8,495 nt of DNA from JBOGED01 sp050743625 (GCA_050743625.1 JBOGED010000635.1:1-8495), one strand, 5' to 3'; positions 1-6,056 are shown, counted from the stretch's first letter. Notes: generated from the sequence alone by a model not told the origin. A program made the numbers and translations.

Positions 1-6
1 CGCCGT

Positions 7-50
7 ACTGTGCAGAGTTATGCCGGTATACCGGCATAACTCTGCACAGT
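7..50. repeat. Perfect 44-bp palindrome without a loop
   Basis: The left half begins ACTGTGCAGAGTTATGCCGG and continues TA to position 28. The right half, 29-50, is its exact reverse complement. The symmetry stops at 6/51 (t versus g). No spacer separates the arms, so this is a cruciform-capable dyad rather than a usual loop-bearing terminator, and no T-run follows on either strand. It lies 43 bp upstream of the PrsW-family start codon. Possible roles are a recombinase or transposase end pair, a large operator, or a transcription barrier between this gene and whatever lies to the left. The sequence alone does not decide among them. Confidence 0.9.
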
Positions 51-57
51 GCAGGAT

Positions 58-90
58 TAGGCCGGTGCTAGGCCGGCTCTAGGAGGCCGC
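58..90 (+). repeat. Three 11-bp tandem units before the PrsW-family gene
   Basis: The units are TAGGCCGGTGC (58-68), TAGGCCGGCTC (69-79) and TAGGAGGCCGC (80-90). The first two share eight leading bases. The third shares TAGG and contains the AGGAGG ribosome binding site at 81-86. An 11-bp period is about one helical turn, which would suit a protein binding one DNA face, but a low-complexity GC-rich leader could look similar by chance. Confidence 0.5.
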
Positions 91-92
91 GG

Positions 93-1217
93 ATGGATGC
101 CTTCGATGCGGCACTGAGGCGTCGCCGTCCCTCGCGGACGATCGTCGGGTTTGCCGCGATGGGGTTGTGCGGCCTTCTGTTGCTGGCGACGACGGCCGCG
201 ATCGGTGGGCCGGTCCCCTTCCTCTTCGCGGTGACCCTCGCGGTCCTGCCCGTGCCGCTGCTCCTGGTCGTCGTGCTGGGGATGGACCAGTTGGAGCCGG
301 AGCCCACCCGCAACCTCGTCCTCGCCTTCGTGTGGGGTGCGACCGGGGCCGCGATCTTGGCGGGGATCGTGAACACGATCGGTATCTCGATCACGTCGGT
401 GTTTCTCGGCCCGGACGGCGGGACCTCCGCCTACGTCACCCTGGGCGCGCCGGTCGTCGAAGAGACGTTGAAGGCGGCGGTGCTCGTCGGTTTCCTGCTG
501 TTCCGGAACCAGGAGCTCGACGGGCCAACGGACGGGATCGTGTACGCCAGTTTGGTCGGGCTGGGCTTCGCGTTCAGCGAGAACCTCGCCTACTACGCGG
601 CGGCGTACCTCATGGAAGGCGCCAGCGGCCTGGCCTTCACGTTCGCCTTGCGGGGAATCCTGTCGCCCTTCCTGCATCCGTTGTTCACGTCGATGACCGG
701 TATGGCGCTCGGGTACGTCGCGCTCCGCCGCCGCGGCGCCGCGCGCGTCCTCCTCCCGCTGCTCGGGTTGTCGGGCGCGATCCTCCTCCACGCGCTGTGG
801 AACGGGACGGCGAGCATCGGAGGGCTCCTCCCACTCGCGTTGATCTACCTCCTGGTGATGCTCCCTGTCCTCGCGACCGTCGTCATCGTCACGAGATCAG
901 ATCGCCGGAGGGTGGCGCGGCTGATCACGCAACTGCTGCCGCAGGTGGCTCCTCCGGGTCTGGTGACCGCGAAGGACCTCGAGATGCTCGCGAGCTTTGA
1001 CCGCCGCCGGTCGAGCATTGACGCGGCGAGGCGCGACCGCGGCCACGCCGCCGCCGGGGCGCTGCGGACCTACCAGCGCGCGGCCACCGAGCTTGCCCTC
1101 GCGCACCACCGGCTTGACCGCGGCGTGGCCGACCGGAGCTGGGTAACCAGCCGCGAGGAGGCGCTGCTCCCGCTGATGGACGCCGCCCGGCGCGTCTACG
1201 AGAGATCTCGCGGGTAG
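93..1217 (+). CDS. PrsW-family intramembrane metalloprotease
   Basis: This is a 374-residue multi-pass membrane protein. Hydrophobic segments lie at about 18-38, 41-63, 75-106, 116-136, 148-172, 176-210, 217-236 and 244-267. Motifs of the PrsW/CPBP-like glutamate proteases are visible: EETLK at 123-127, D147-G148, FxxxE at 159-163, a histidine in the helix around H195, and HALWN at 233-237. In Bacillus, PrsW makes the site-1 cut in an anti-sigma factor; the substrate here is unknown and no anti-sigma gene is in the window. A charged, probably cytoplasmic helical tail of about 105 residues (268-374) follows the last membrane segment, which is more than the catalytic core needs. The ATG at 93 is chosen because AGGAGG at 81-86 sits six bases upstream. 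The 3' end overlaps the convergent lipoprotein gene by 22 bp. The family call is secure; substrate and role are not. Confidence 0.88.
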   Translation: MDAFDAALRRRRPSRTIVGFAAMGLCGLLLLATTAAIGGPVPFLFAVTLAVLPVPLLLVVVLGMDQLEPEPTRNLVLAFVWGATGAAILAGIVNTIGISITSVFLGPDGGTSAYVTLGAPVVEETLKAAVLVGFLLFRNQELDGPTDGIVYASLVGLGFAFSENLAYYAAAYLMEGASGLAFTFALRGILSPFLHPLFTSMTGMALGYVALRRRGAARVLLPLLGLSGAILLHALWNGTASIGGLLPLALIYLLVMLPVLATVVIVTRSDRRRVARLITQLLPQVAPPGLVTAKDLEMLASFDRRRSSIDAARRDRGHAAAGALRTYQRAATELALAHHRLDRGVADRSWVTSREEALLPLMDAARRVYERSRG

Positions 1218-2122
1218 CTCGCGGGGTCGACCTCCGTGGCGGCCAGCGCCTCGAGCTCCAGGGCGAAGCGGGACGCAGCCGTGAAGTCGAAGGGCTGGTC
1301 AACCTTGTGGAACTGGCAGTCGCGGGTGAAGGTATCCAGGTCTGGGTCCCAGTCCGCTCCGGTCGTGTAGTAGACGGCGTAGGTGGCGCCGGCGATGCCA
1401 TCGAGGGTCGCGGTCTCCCCATCGGCCACGTAGATCGAGGCGATCGCGCGCGCTCCACCCGCGAGTGTGACGACGGCGGGCAAGTCCGCGGTGTTCGAGA
1501 TCTCCAGGATGCCGTCCCCCGAGCCGCGTCGATCGAGTACCATCTCGCCGTTCGCGGGGCGGCGGTCGGGCAGCACTCGTGGCTCGGGGAGCGACCCGCC
1601 GAACTGGTACGAGCTCGGAGCGCTGTTCGCCGCGAACGCGGTCTGGACCGCGCGAAGCTCCTCCACGCCCTCCAATCCCCCGATCCTGACGAGGGCCGCC
1701 GACGCCGCACAGATCTGCCCGGTGGTGACCTCCTGCCCGACTCGGGACAGATCCTGAGCGAAGAGACGTAGTCCCGGGAGCAGCCGGAGGTGCGTCAAGC
1801 GCGCCTCTGGTGGGGACGGCACCGCGCTGAGCTCGTTCACCACGCTGAGTACCGCGACCTCCGAGAGCCCGAGCGCGAGCTCCAGGGCTTCGAGCGAGGG
1901 TGCTTGCGCGATCACCCGCATCGCGTCGGCGATCGTCGCGTCGGCGGTGCTGAGCTCGGCTTGATACTCCGCCTGCGTCGGCTCCGTGCGTCGCTCGACG
2001 CTCTCGAACTCCACCACCCGATTGCCTGAGATGCACGCGGCCAGGCTGGCTGACAGCACCGCCGACAGCATGGCATTCGTCATCCCGCCAAGCTTGGCGG
2101 ACCGCCGCGATGCTCCAGCCAC
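1196..2122 (-). CDS. Putative lipoprotein with C-terminal beta-rich domain
   Basis: The product is 308 residues from a GTG at 2122, or 295 from an ATG at 2083. The longer form gives a classical lipoprotein signal: basic n-region (RRSAK, 6-10), hydrophobic stretch, and lipobox LAAC with Cys30 as the predicted lipidated residue. The ATG form lacks basic residues before the hydrophobic core, so the GTG is preferred. Residues about 45-165 are helical, rich in Ala/Leu/Glu. Residues about 200-280 look beta-rich, with the pattern GILEISNT, a YVADGE turn, YAVYYTTGADWD and TRDCQFHK. This resembles a small domain found attached to diverse bacterial proteins, often with a TTGxDWD and FTR signature, whose function I do not know. 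The gene is divergent from pgl (26 bp between start codons) and convergent with the PrsW-family gene. Export as a lipoprotein is a reasonable inference; function is unknown. Confidence 0.72.
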   Translation of the reverse strand: MAGASRRSAKLGGMTNAMLSAVLSASLAACISGNRVVEFESVERRTEPTQAEYQAELSTADATIADAMRVIAQAPSLEALELALGLSEVAVLSVVNELSAVPSPPEARLTHLRLLPGLRLFAQDLSRVGQEVTTGQICAASAALVRIGGLEGVEELRAVQTAFAANSAPSSYQFGGSLPEPRVLPDRRPANGEMVLDRRGSGDGILEISNTADLPAVVTLAGGARAIASIYVADGETATLDGIAGATYAVYYTTGADWDPDLDTFTRDCQFHKVDQPFDFTAASRFALELEALAATEVDPASYPRDLS

Positions 2123-2128
2123 GCGACC

Positions 2129-2138
2129 ACCGTACCCT
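2129..2138. promoter_or_regulatory. Overlapping divergent -10-like boxes
   Basis: On the plus strand TACCCT lies at 2133-2138, ten bases before the pgl ATG at 2149. On the minus strand TACGGT (2134 down to 2129) lies six bases before the GTG at 2122. Both fit the TAnnnT form of actinobacterial -10 elements and share the central TA pair. No convincing -35 box or strong Shine-Dalgarno sequence accompanies either. Both genes may therefore be leaderless or have very short leaders, and simultaneous initiation would be sterically exclusive. This is read from motif and spacing only. Confidence 0.4.
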
Positions 2139-2148
2139 TTGTGGTCTC

Positions 2149-2865
2149 ATGGACGTACAGATCTGCCCAGACCCGGGCTCGCTCGCCCTGGGGGGCGCCG
2201 ACTGGTTCGAGAAGCGGATCCTCCAGGCATGCGCCGCGCGGGGTCACGCCGTCCTCGCCTTGAGCGGTGGCACGACTCCCGCGCCGATGCTCGCCGAGCT
2301 GGCGAGGCGTGACCTCCCTTGGGACCTCGTTGAGGTCACGCAGGTCGACGAGCGCGTCGCGCCTGACGGAGACCCGGATCGCAACTGGACGATGATCCAA
2401 CGCGAGCTCGTTACCCCTTCGGGACTGTCATCCGATCACGCCCACCCGATGCCAGTGACCGACCACGACCTCAAGGCGGCGGCCGTCCGGTACGCGGCAA
2501 TGCTCCGCGACCTTTGCGGCGGCGAGCCGGCTGTGCTCGATGCCGTCCATCTGGGCCTGGGCGCCGACGGCCACGTCGCCTCGCTGGTCCCTGGAGACCC
2601 GGCGGTGGACGAGCGCCAGCTGGACGTCACCCTCAGCGGCCCCTATCAAGGCCGGGTACGCATGACCCTGACATTTCCCGTCATCAACCGCGCCCGCAGC
2701 ATCCTCTGGCAGGTCGTTGGCGAGGAGAAGGCAGGCGCCCTCCGTGACCTGCTCGACGGTGCGGACATCCCCGCCCGCCACATCCGCACCGACGGCGACG
2801 TCCTCATCCTCACCGACGAGGACGCCGCCGGCCGCCGCTGTGGCCCTACAGGAGCGGGGCCGTGA
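2149..2865 (+). CDS. pgl: 6-phosphogluconolactonase
   Basis: The 238-residue protein matches the normal length of Pgl/DevB lactonases, which hydrolyse 6-phosphoglucono-delta-lactone to 6-phosphogluconate in the cytosolic oxidative pentose-phosphate pathway. Family motifs run in order: LSGGTTP (38-44, phosphate-binding loop), VDERVAP (66-72), the DPDRNW segment (75-80), and LGLGADGHVASLVPG (135-149, with the catalytic-loop histidine H142). The conserved C-terminal TFPVIN and VVGEEKAGAL elements follow at 175-198, and the TDEDAA tail at 222-227. The ATG at 2149 is chosen because family homology starts directly after it; an in-frame ATG at 2110 would add 13 residues that look unlike the family. 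No Shine-Dalgarno is evident, which fits a leaderless message. Unlike many actinobacteria, no zwf, opcA, tal or tkt neighbours are in the window, so the gene seems to be detached from the usual cluster. The 3' end overlaps the convergent protease gene by 20 bp. Confidence 0.93.
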   Translation: MDVQICPDPGSLALGGADWFEKRILQACAARGHAVLALSGGTTPAPMLAELARRDLPWDLVEVTQVDERVAPDGDPDRNWTMIQRELVTPSGLSSDHAHPMPVTDHDLKAAAVRYAAMLRDLCGGEPAVLDAVHLGLGADGHVASLVPGDPAVDERQLDVTLSGPYQGRVRMTLTFPVINRARSILWQVVGEEKAGALRDLLDGADIPARHIRTDGDVLILTDEDAAGRRCGPTGAGP

Positions 2866-3760
2866 CCAGCTCGAGGTCGGTGGCGAGCATCTCCTCGGCG
2901 CGTGCGAGCTGGGGGGTGAGCCGGGTGATCCCGGCGAGACCGGTGTCGATGCCACTGGCCCCGAGGCTGCCGGTGTGCAGCCCGGTGGTCACGGCCACGC
3001 CAACGGCGCGACCGTCCGCCGAGGTGACCCCACTACCAGAGTCGCCGGGTAGGACGGCGCCCATGGCGAACACATGGTATGGGCTTGGCATCCCGAGCGC
3101 GAGAAGTGAGCGGCCGGGTAGCAAGGACCCGAGACCGATGCCGTGACCGTACTGGTGAAGCACCACGGGCTCGGTGAGGGCCGGTGTGTCGGTGTTGATG
3201 CCGACCGGGCCACCGAAGTGGCACATCTGGGGGCTTGCCTCGACACCCTCGTCCAGGCGGATCAACGCGAAGTCCATCTCCTGCGGTTGCGACAGGATCG
3301 CGTACGCGAACTCGCCGATGCGCCTTCCCTTGCCGTCCATCGCCACAGGACGGGAACCGGGCGCGTAGACGTGCTCCTCCTCAGGGATGAACCCCGGCAG
3401 TGTGCCCGTGGTCGCGTCCAGGATGGCGCAATGGCCGGCGGTGCCCATATAGCGAGCCCCGTCGCTCCCCCGGAACATGAAGTTGAACGTGCAGAGGCCA
3501 GTTGCGGTACGGACTGGTCCACCGGGACGGACGCCCTCGCATCGTGTCACACCCACCGGCAAGACGGCCGGCACACCGATGAGGTTGCACGGCTGGCCAC
3601 CAAGAGAGAAGTTGCCCTCCGGACTGGCAACCCCGTCCTCTCGACCCCCCTGCACGCCCGGCTCCGCCGCCGCGGCGGGCATGACGAGACTCCCCGCCGC
3701 CATTGTGGCGACCAGCAAGTAAGGTGCGACAAACCAGCGAATCACGGCACGAGACGACAT
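2846..3760 (-). CDS. Secreted trypsin-like (S1 family) serine protease
   Basis: The product is 304 residues. An N-terminal signal peptide (basic RAVIRW, then a hydrophobic core, cleavage likely after the AAAA run near residue 32) predicts Sec export. The chymotrypsin-fold triad is readable: His110 in GTAGHC, Asp163 in MDFALIRLD, and Ser241 in PGDSGSG. Spacing between these motifs suits an S1 protease. Five cysteines (58, 74, 90, 111, 180) leave one unpaired if disulfides form; Cys111 next to the catalytic His is the usual position. No PDZ, propeptide or C-terminal binding domain is evident, so it is not a typical HtrA. The ATG at 3760 is supported by CAGGAG (minus strand, 3773 to 3768) seven bases upstream; the frame stays open further upstream but that part overlaps the neighbouring gene and lacks homology. 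Substrate unknown. It has its own 151-bp upstream gap, so it is probably transcribed separately from the DsrE-like operon. Confidence 0.87.
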   Translation of the reverse strand: MSSRAVIRWFVAPYLLVATMAAGSLVMPAAAAEPGVQGGREDGVASPEGNFSLGGQPCNLIGVPAVLPVGVTRCEGVRPGGPVRTATGLCTFNFMFRGSDGARYMGTAGHCAILDATTGTLPGFIPEEEHVYAPGSRPVAMDGKGRRIGEFAYAILSQPQEMDFALIRLDEGVEASPQMCHFGGPVGINTDTPALTEPVVLHQYGHGIGLGSLLPGRSLLALGMPSPYHVFAMGAVLPGDSGSGVTSADGRAVGVAVTTGLHTGSLGASGIDTGLAGITRLTPQLARAEEMLATDLELVTAPLL

Positions 3761-3773
3761 GGACTCACTCCTG
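3761..3773 (-). promoter_or_regulatory. Ribosome binding site fixing the protease start
   Basis: CAGGAG occupies 3773 to 3768 on the minus strand, seven bases before the ATG at 3760. It decides in favour of this start, which also places the signal peptide exactly at the N terminus. Confidence 0.7.
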
Positions 3774-3825
3774 ACGACCTGTGGAGCGGGCAGCGGAGGC
3801 GCCCACCACGGCCCCACGCCTCTGT

Positions 3826-3848
3826 GTGCTCCCGCCGGGCGGGAGCAC
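3826..3848 (-). terminator. Strong hairpin between DsrE-like operon and protease
   Basis: GTGCTCCCGC (3826-3835) and GCGGGAGCAC (3839-3848) form a perfect 10-bp, GC-rich stem with a 3-base loop. It lies 64 bases past the stop codon of the last DsrE-like gene and 66 bases before the protease start, both on the minus strand. No T-tract follows on either strand, which is common among actinobacterial terminators. Termination of the 4959-3912 operon is the simplest reading; a 5'-UTR structure for the protease message is the alternative. Confidence 0.5.
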
Positions 3849-3911
3849 CGACGACATCCTAGGCAGCGATCTCCAGGAGTGGACCGCCCTGGGACTGTCC
3901 GGCGGGGCAGC

Positions 3912-4289
3912 TCACCAGCAGAGCACCGCGTCAGCGCGGCGCAGGAGCTCGGCGATCGCTTGGTCGTCGGCGACGCGGACACCACCCACCAGGTCCTCGG
4001 GGGACAGCCCCAGCCGGCCGAGGTCCCCGGCGACCGCATAGACTGGGATCCCGCTTTCCAGTAGGCCTCTGAGATCGTCCCCGCTCGCCGCTGGCGGGAG
4101 GGGTTGGCCGGCCAGAGCACCTGGGCACACCTCGCTGCCCGCCACGGCGAGTTCGATTCCCGGCCCTCGGAGCACGACGGCGAGGTCGACGTCCGAGGCG
4201 ATGGCGTACGCGTTCGCCTCGAGTGACGGCTCGATCGAGCGGACAGCGCCCGGGTGCGCGCGGACGAGGCTCACGACGCGCCGGGCCAT
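3912..4289 (-). CDS. DsrE-like protein, third of three, catalytic Cys replaced
   Basis: The protein has 125 residues from the ATG at 4289. It reads as a DsrE/TusD-like alpha/beta fold: VVSLVRA first strand (5-11), DVDLAVVLRGPGIELAV (34-50), a long helix DDLRGLLESG (71-80), GIPVYAVAGDLGRLGL (80-95), a VGGVRV strand (101-106) and a terminal ADAVLCW (119-125). In DsrE/TusD proteins the GIPVYxC segment carries the persulfide cysteine; here that place is a valine (about V86). Two cysteines remain, C55 and C124, neither at that position. The ATG overlaps the stop of the preceding gene by one base (TGATG), with GGGGGT a few bases upstream, so translation is probably coupled. Likely a subunit of a hetero-oligomer with the two preceding proteins. 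Family call is moderate to good; a sulfur-transfer role is doubtful. Confidence 0.72.
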   Translation of the reverse strand: MARRVVSLVRAHPGAVRSIEPSLEANAYAIASDVDLAVVLRGPGIELAVAGSEVCPGALAGQPLPPAASGDDLRGLLESGIPVYAVAGDLGRLGLSPEDLVGGVRVADDQAIAELLRRADAVLCW

Positions 4290-4657
4290 CACGTACCCCC
4301 GCCGACGCCGACCGAAAGTACGACGTCCGCCTGTCTCACGAAGGCCCAGAGGTCGGCGTGGTCGCCGGGAATCACGCCGGGCACCTGATCGCGGGCGACG
4401 CCGAGCGCCTCCGCGGCATCCGCCTCGACCACCCAATCCAGCGTTCCACCGTGAACTCCCCGGCGAAGAAGGGCGGCGACCGCCGATGCGAGCTCGCTGG
4501 TCCCCGCCGAGAGAGTGGCGGCCTCGTCGTGAGCGAACACCGTGACACGGTGGCCGCGGGAGAGGAGCCGCTCAGCCAGGCGGAGCATGGTCATCGCGCG
4601 CTCGTTCTGGCTTCCGTCATTCAGGATCAGCGCGACCGTCCGTGCCGTCACAGCCAC
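4289..4657 (-). CDS. DsrE-like protein, second of three, no cysteines
   Basis: The product is 122 residues from a GTG at 4657 (GGAG at 4669-4666 lies eight bases upstream). A second GTG at 4651 would give 120 residues and a GTGA overlap. The fold pattern is DsrE/DsrF-like: VALILNDG first strand (8-15), an ERAMTMLRLAERLLSRG helix (19-35), HRVTVFAHDEA (36-46), then GTLDWVVEADAAEALGV (71-87), and GDHADLWAFVRQADVVLSV (98-116). In related proteins the LDW segment continues with a CxxC or single cysteine followed by a helix; here it reads WVVEA (75-79), and there is no cysteine anywhere. It overlaps the preceding gene by 10 bp and the following gene by 1 bp, so the three genes form a tight translational unit. 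A sulfur-carrier role is unlikely; ligand binding or a structural role is open. Confidence 0.72.
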   Translation of the reverse strand: MAVTARTVALILNDGSQNERAMTMLRLAERLLSRGHRVTVFAHDEAATLSAGTSELASAVAALLRRGVHGGTLDWVVEADAAEALGVARDQVPGVIPGDHADLWAFVRQADVVLSVGVGGGT

Positions 4658-4959
4658 ACCACCTTCTCCGCGCCATCCGTCACGAGGTCGGCGACCTCGT
4701 CGAGGTCGACCGCCTTCACCCCCTCAAGTATCCGGTGCGCTCGGATCGCCCGGCGCCGCAGCGCATCATCGTGCGCGAGTACCGCGATCCCGAGCCCCAG
4801 AGCGTCCCGTACCACGGGGGCGCGCAGATGGCCTTGGCGGGTCGCGGCGGCGGCGCCATCGAGCAACACGAGCGTAACCTCGTCACCTTTGTCCTTCCAG
4901 GTGCGGGCAAGCTCGACCGCCCACGCGAGGTCCGTCGACACGAGCAACGCGACACGCAT
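4648..4959 (-). CDS. DsrE-like protein, first of three, no cysteines
   Basis: This is a short 103-residue protein starting at ATG 4959, five bases after the stop codon of the regulator gene. It has a minimal DsrE/DsrH-like pattern: VALLVSTD (3-10), a helix AVELARTWKDKGD (14-26), EVTLVLLDGAAAA (27-39), GIAVLAHDDALRRRAI (57-72), EGVKAVDLDEVADLVTDG (79-96), and a closing AEKVVWL (97-103). The GIAVLAH segment corresponds to the persulfide-cysteine segment of DsrE/TusD, with histidine (about H63) instead of cysteine. There is no cysteine in the whole protein. The context (regulator with a TusA-like domain immediately upstream, two more DsrE-like genes downstream) argues that the four products act together. 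Confidence in the fold is fair because the protein is short; its function is unknown. Confidence 0.68.
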   Translation of the reverse strand: MRVALLVSTDLAWAVELARTWKDKGDEVTLVLLDGAAAATRQGHLRAPVVRDALGLGIAVLAHDDALRRRAIRAHRILEGVKAVDLDEVADLVTDGAEKVVWL

Positions 4960-4964
4960 CTCTA

Positions 4965-6023
4965 TCAGTGGCCCTTTCGGATCAGCAGCCGGATCGCGGG
5001 GCGGCCGGCCATGTCGGTCGCGCGCTCGACCCCGAGCAGCTCATGGCCCGCGCGGTCGGCCCAACGGGCGAACGCGGCCGGCGATCCGGCGCCCTCGGCG
5101 AGCACCTCCAAGACCTCCCCCGGCTGGAGCAGCGTCACCGCGCGCATCGCGTGCACGACGCCGGTCTCGCGCTGCTGGCCACGAGCGTCCACCGTGCTGG
5201 TCGCCACGACCTCGGCTCGCGGCCCGCTGGGACCGATTGCCTGCGCCCGCCAAGAACGCGCTCTTGAGGGTACCGACGTCGCCTCGCTCAAGGTTACCGG
5301 GACGCCTGCCGCGGCGAGGGCGCCGGTAAGCAGACCGCGCTCCAATGCCTCCGCGAGCGCCGCGTCCACGCGCTCGACCAGCTCGAACGCGTCGCGAAGA
5401 CCTATGACCTCGACCCAGTCATGACCGGCGCGCACCACTCGAGCGTCCGGCGCGTGCGAGCGCAACGCGCGCGTCGCGGCCTTCGCCGCCGCCTCGAGCC
5501 GGCGACCACCCGGGGTAGCTCCGTCGGCAAGGCTGTGCCCCTGCACGAGCCGGCGCCCCTCGGCGACGGCGACGTCATACGCGCGCCGAAGCGGTGTCTG
5601 ACCGTTCACCGCCGATCCCAGAGCTCCAGGCGTGAAACCAGGCGCTGCCGGCGCGTCAGGCCCGCCCTCGCCGCTCTGGTTGAGCAGCCGGACGAGCAAC
5701 CGGACGACCAGCGCGGACGCGGCGCCGCTCGATTGACTCGCCGCGTCCAGCGCCGCTTGCTGGACTCCGAGCTCCTCCCGTGCCAGATACACCTTGGCGG
5801 GCCGGCCTCCACCCGGCCGCTTCACGCTGCTGACCAGCACGAGTCCCGCCTGCGCGAGAAGCTCAAGGTGCGTACGGGCGACGTTCGGGTGCAGCTGGAA
5901 CACCGCCGCGATCTCGCGGACCGTCCGCGCCGTCCCTTCGTGGCGCAGATGCTGGTAGATCCCTGCTCGGGTCGACGAGCCCAACGCGCGGTCGACACTC
6001 ACACCAAGACGGCTGGGGCGCAT
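4965..6023 (-). CDS. HTH regulator fused to TusA-like domain, no cysteines
   Basis: The product has 352 residues from ATG 6023, or 374 from a GTG at 6089. Residues about 12-80 are an ArsR/MarR-like winged helix (ALGSSTRAGIYQHL, TVREIAAVFQLHPNVARTHL as recognition helix, wing with GGGRPAKVYL). Residues about 100-262 resemble the effector domain of a regulator family whose members usually have a CPF motif and a later CC pair for metal or cluster binding; here these places read DAF (211-213) and a cysteine-free stretch near 252-258. Residues about 273-352 are TusA-like (VDARG 278-282, PGEVLEVLAEG 301-311, GHELLGVE 326-333, LLIRK 346-350). TusA's CPxP is RETG (285-288), so the sulfur-accepting cysteine is absent. 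No cysteine occurs in the protein. ATG 6023 is chosen because the HTH begins soon after and the direct repeats then fall upstream; no strong Shine-Dalgarno is visible. It precedes three DsrE-like genes and likely regulates them. Confidence 0.75.
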   Translation of the reverse strand: MRPSRLGVSVDRALGSSTRAGIYQHLRHEGTARTVREIAAVFQLHPNVARTHLELLAQAGLVLVSSVKRPGGGRPAKVYLAREELGVQQAALDAASQSSGAASALVVRLLVRLLNQSGEGGPDAPAAPGFTPGALGSAVNGQTPLRRAYDVAVAEGRRLVQGHSLADGATPGGRRLEAAAKAATRALRSHAPDARVVRAGHDWVEVIGLRDAFELVERVDAALAEALERGLLTGALAAAGVPVTLSEATSVPSRARSWRAQAIGPSGPRAEVVATSTVDARGQQRETGVVHAMRAVTLLQPGEVLEVLAEGAGSPAAFARWADRAGHELLGVERATDMAGRPAIRLLIRKGH

Positions 6024-6056
6024 AACGGGGTGATCACCAGAGGTTTTCACTGGCTC

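Noticed and set aside
57..791. Long open frame on the minus strand (244 codons)
   Set aside because: It is antisense to the PrsW-family gene, rich in Arg/Glu/Gly/Gln with no recognisable motif. This is the usual mirror frame in very GC-rich DNA.
3143..3862. Open frame on the plus strand opposite the protease
   Set aside because: It has His/Arg-rich random composition and no motif. The minus strand has a full signal peptide and catalytic triad over the same bases.
3761..4120. Upstream extension of the protease frame to 4120
   Set aside because: It would precede the signal peptide with 120 unrelated residues and overlap the DsrE-like gene. The Shine-Dalgarno before 3760 settles the start.
4223..5329. 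Long open frame on the plus strand (368 codons)
   Set aside because: It runs antisense over the regulator and the DsrE-like genes, is dominated by Arg, Ser, Pro and Ala, and has no family pattern, whereas the minus-strand frames show clear folds and coupled starts.
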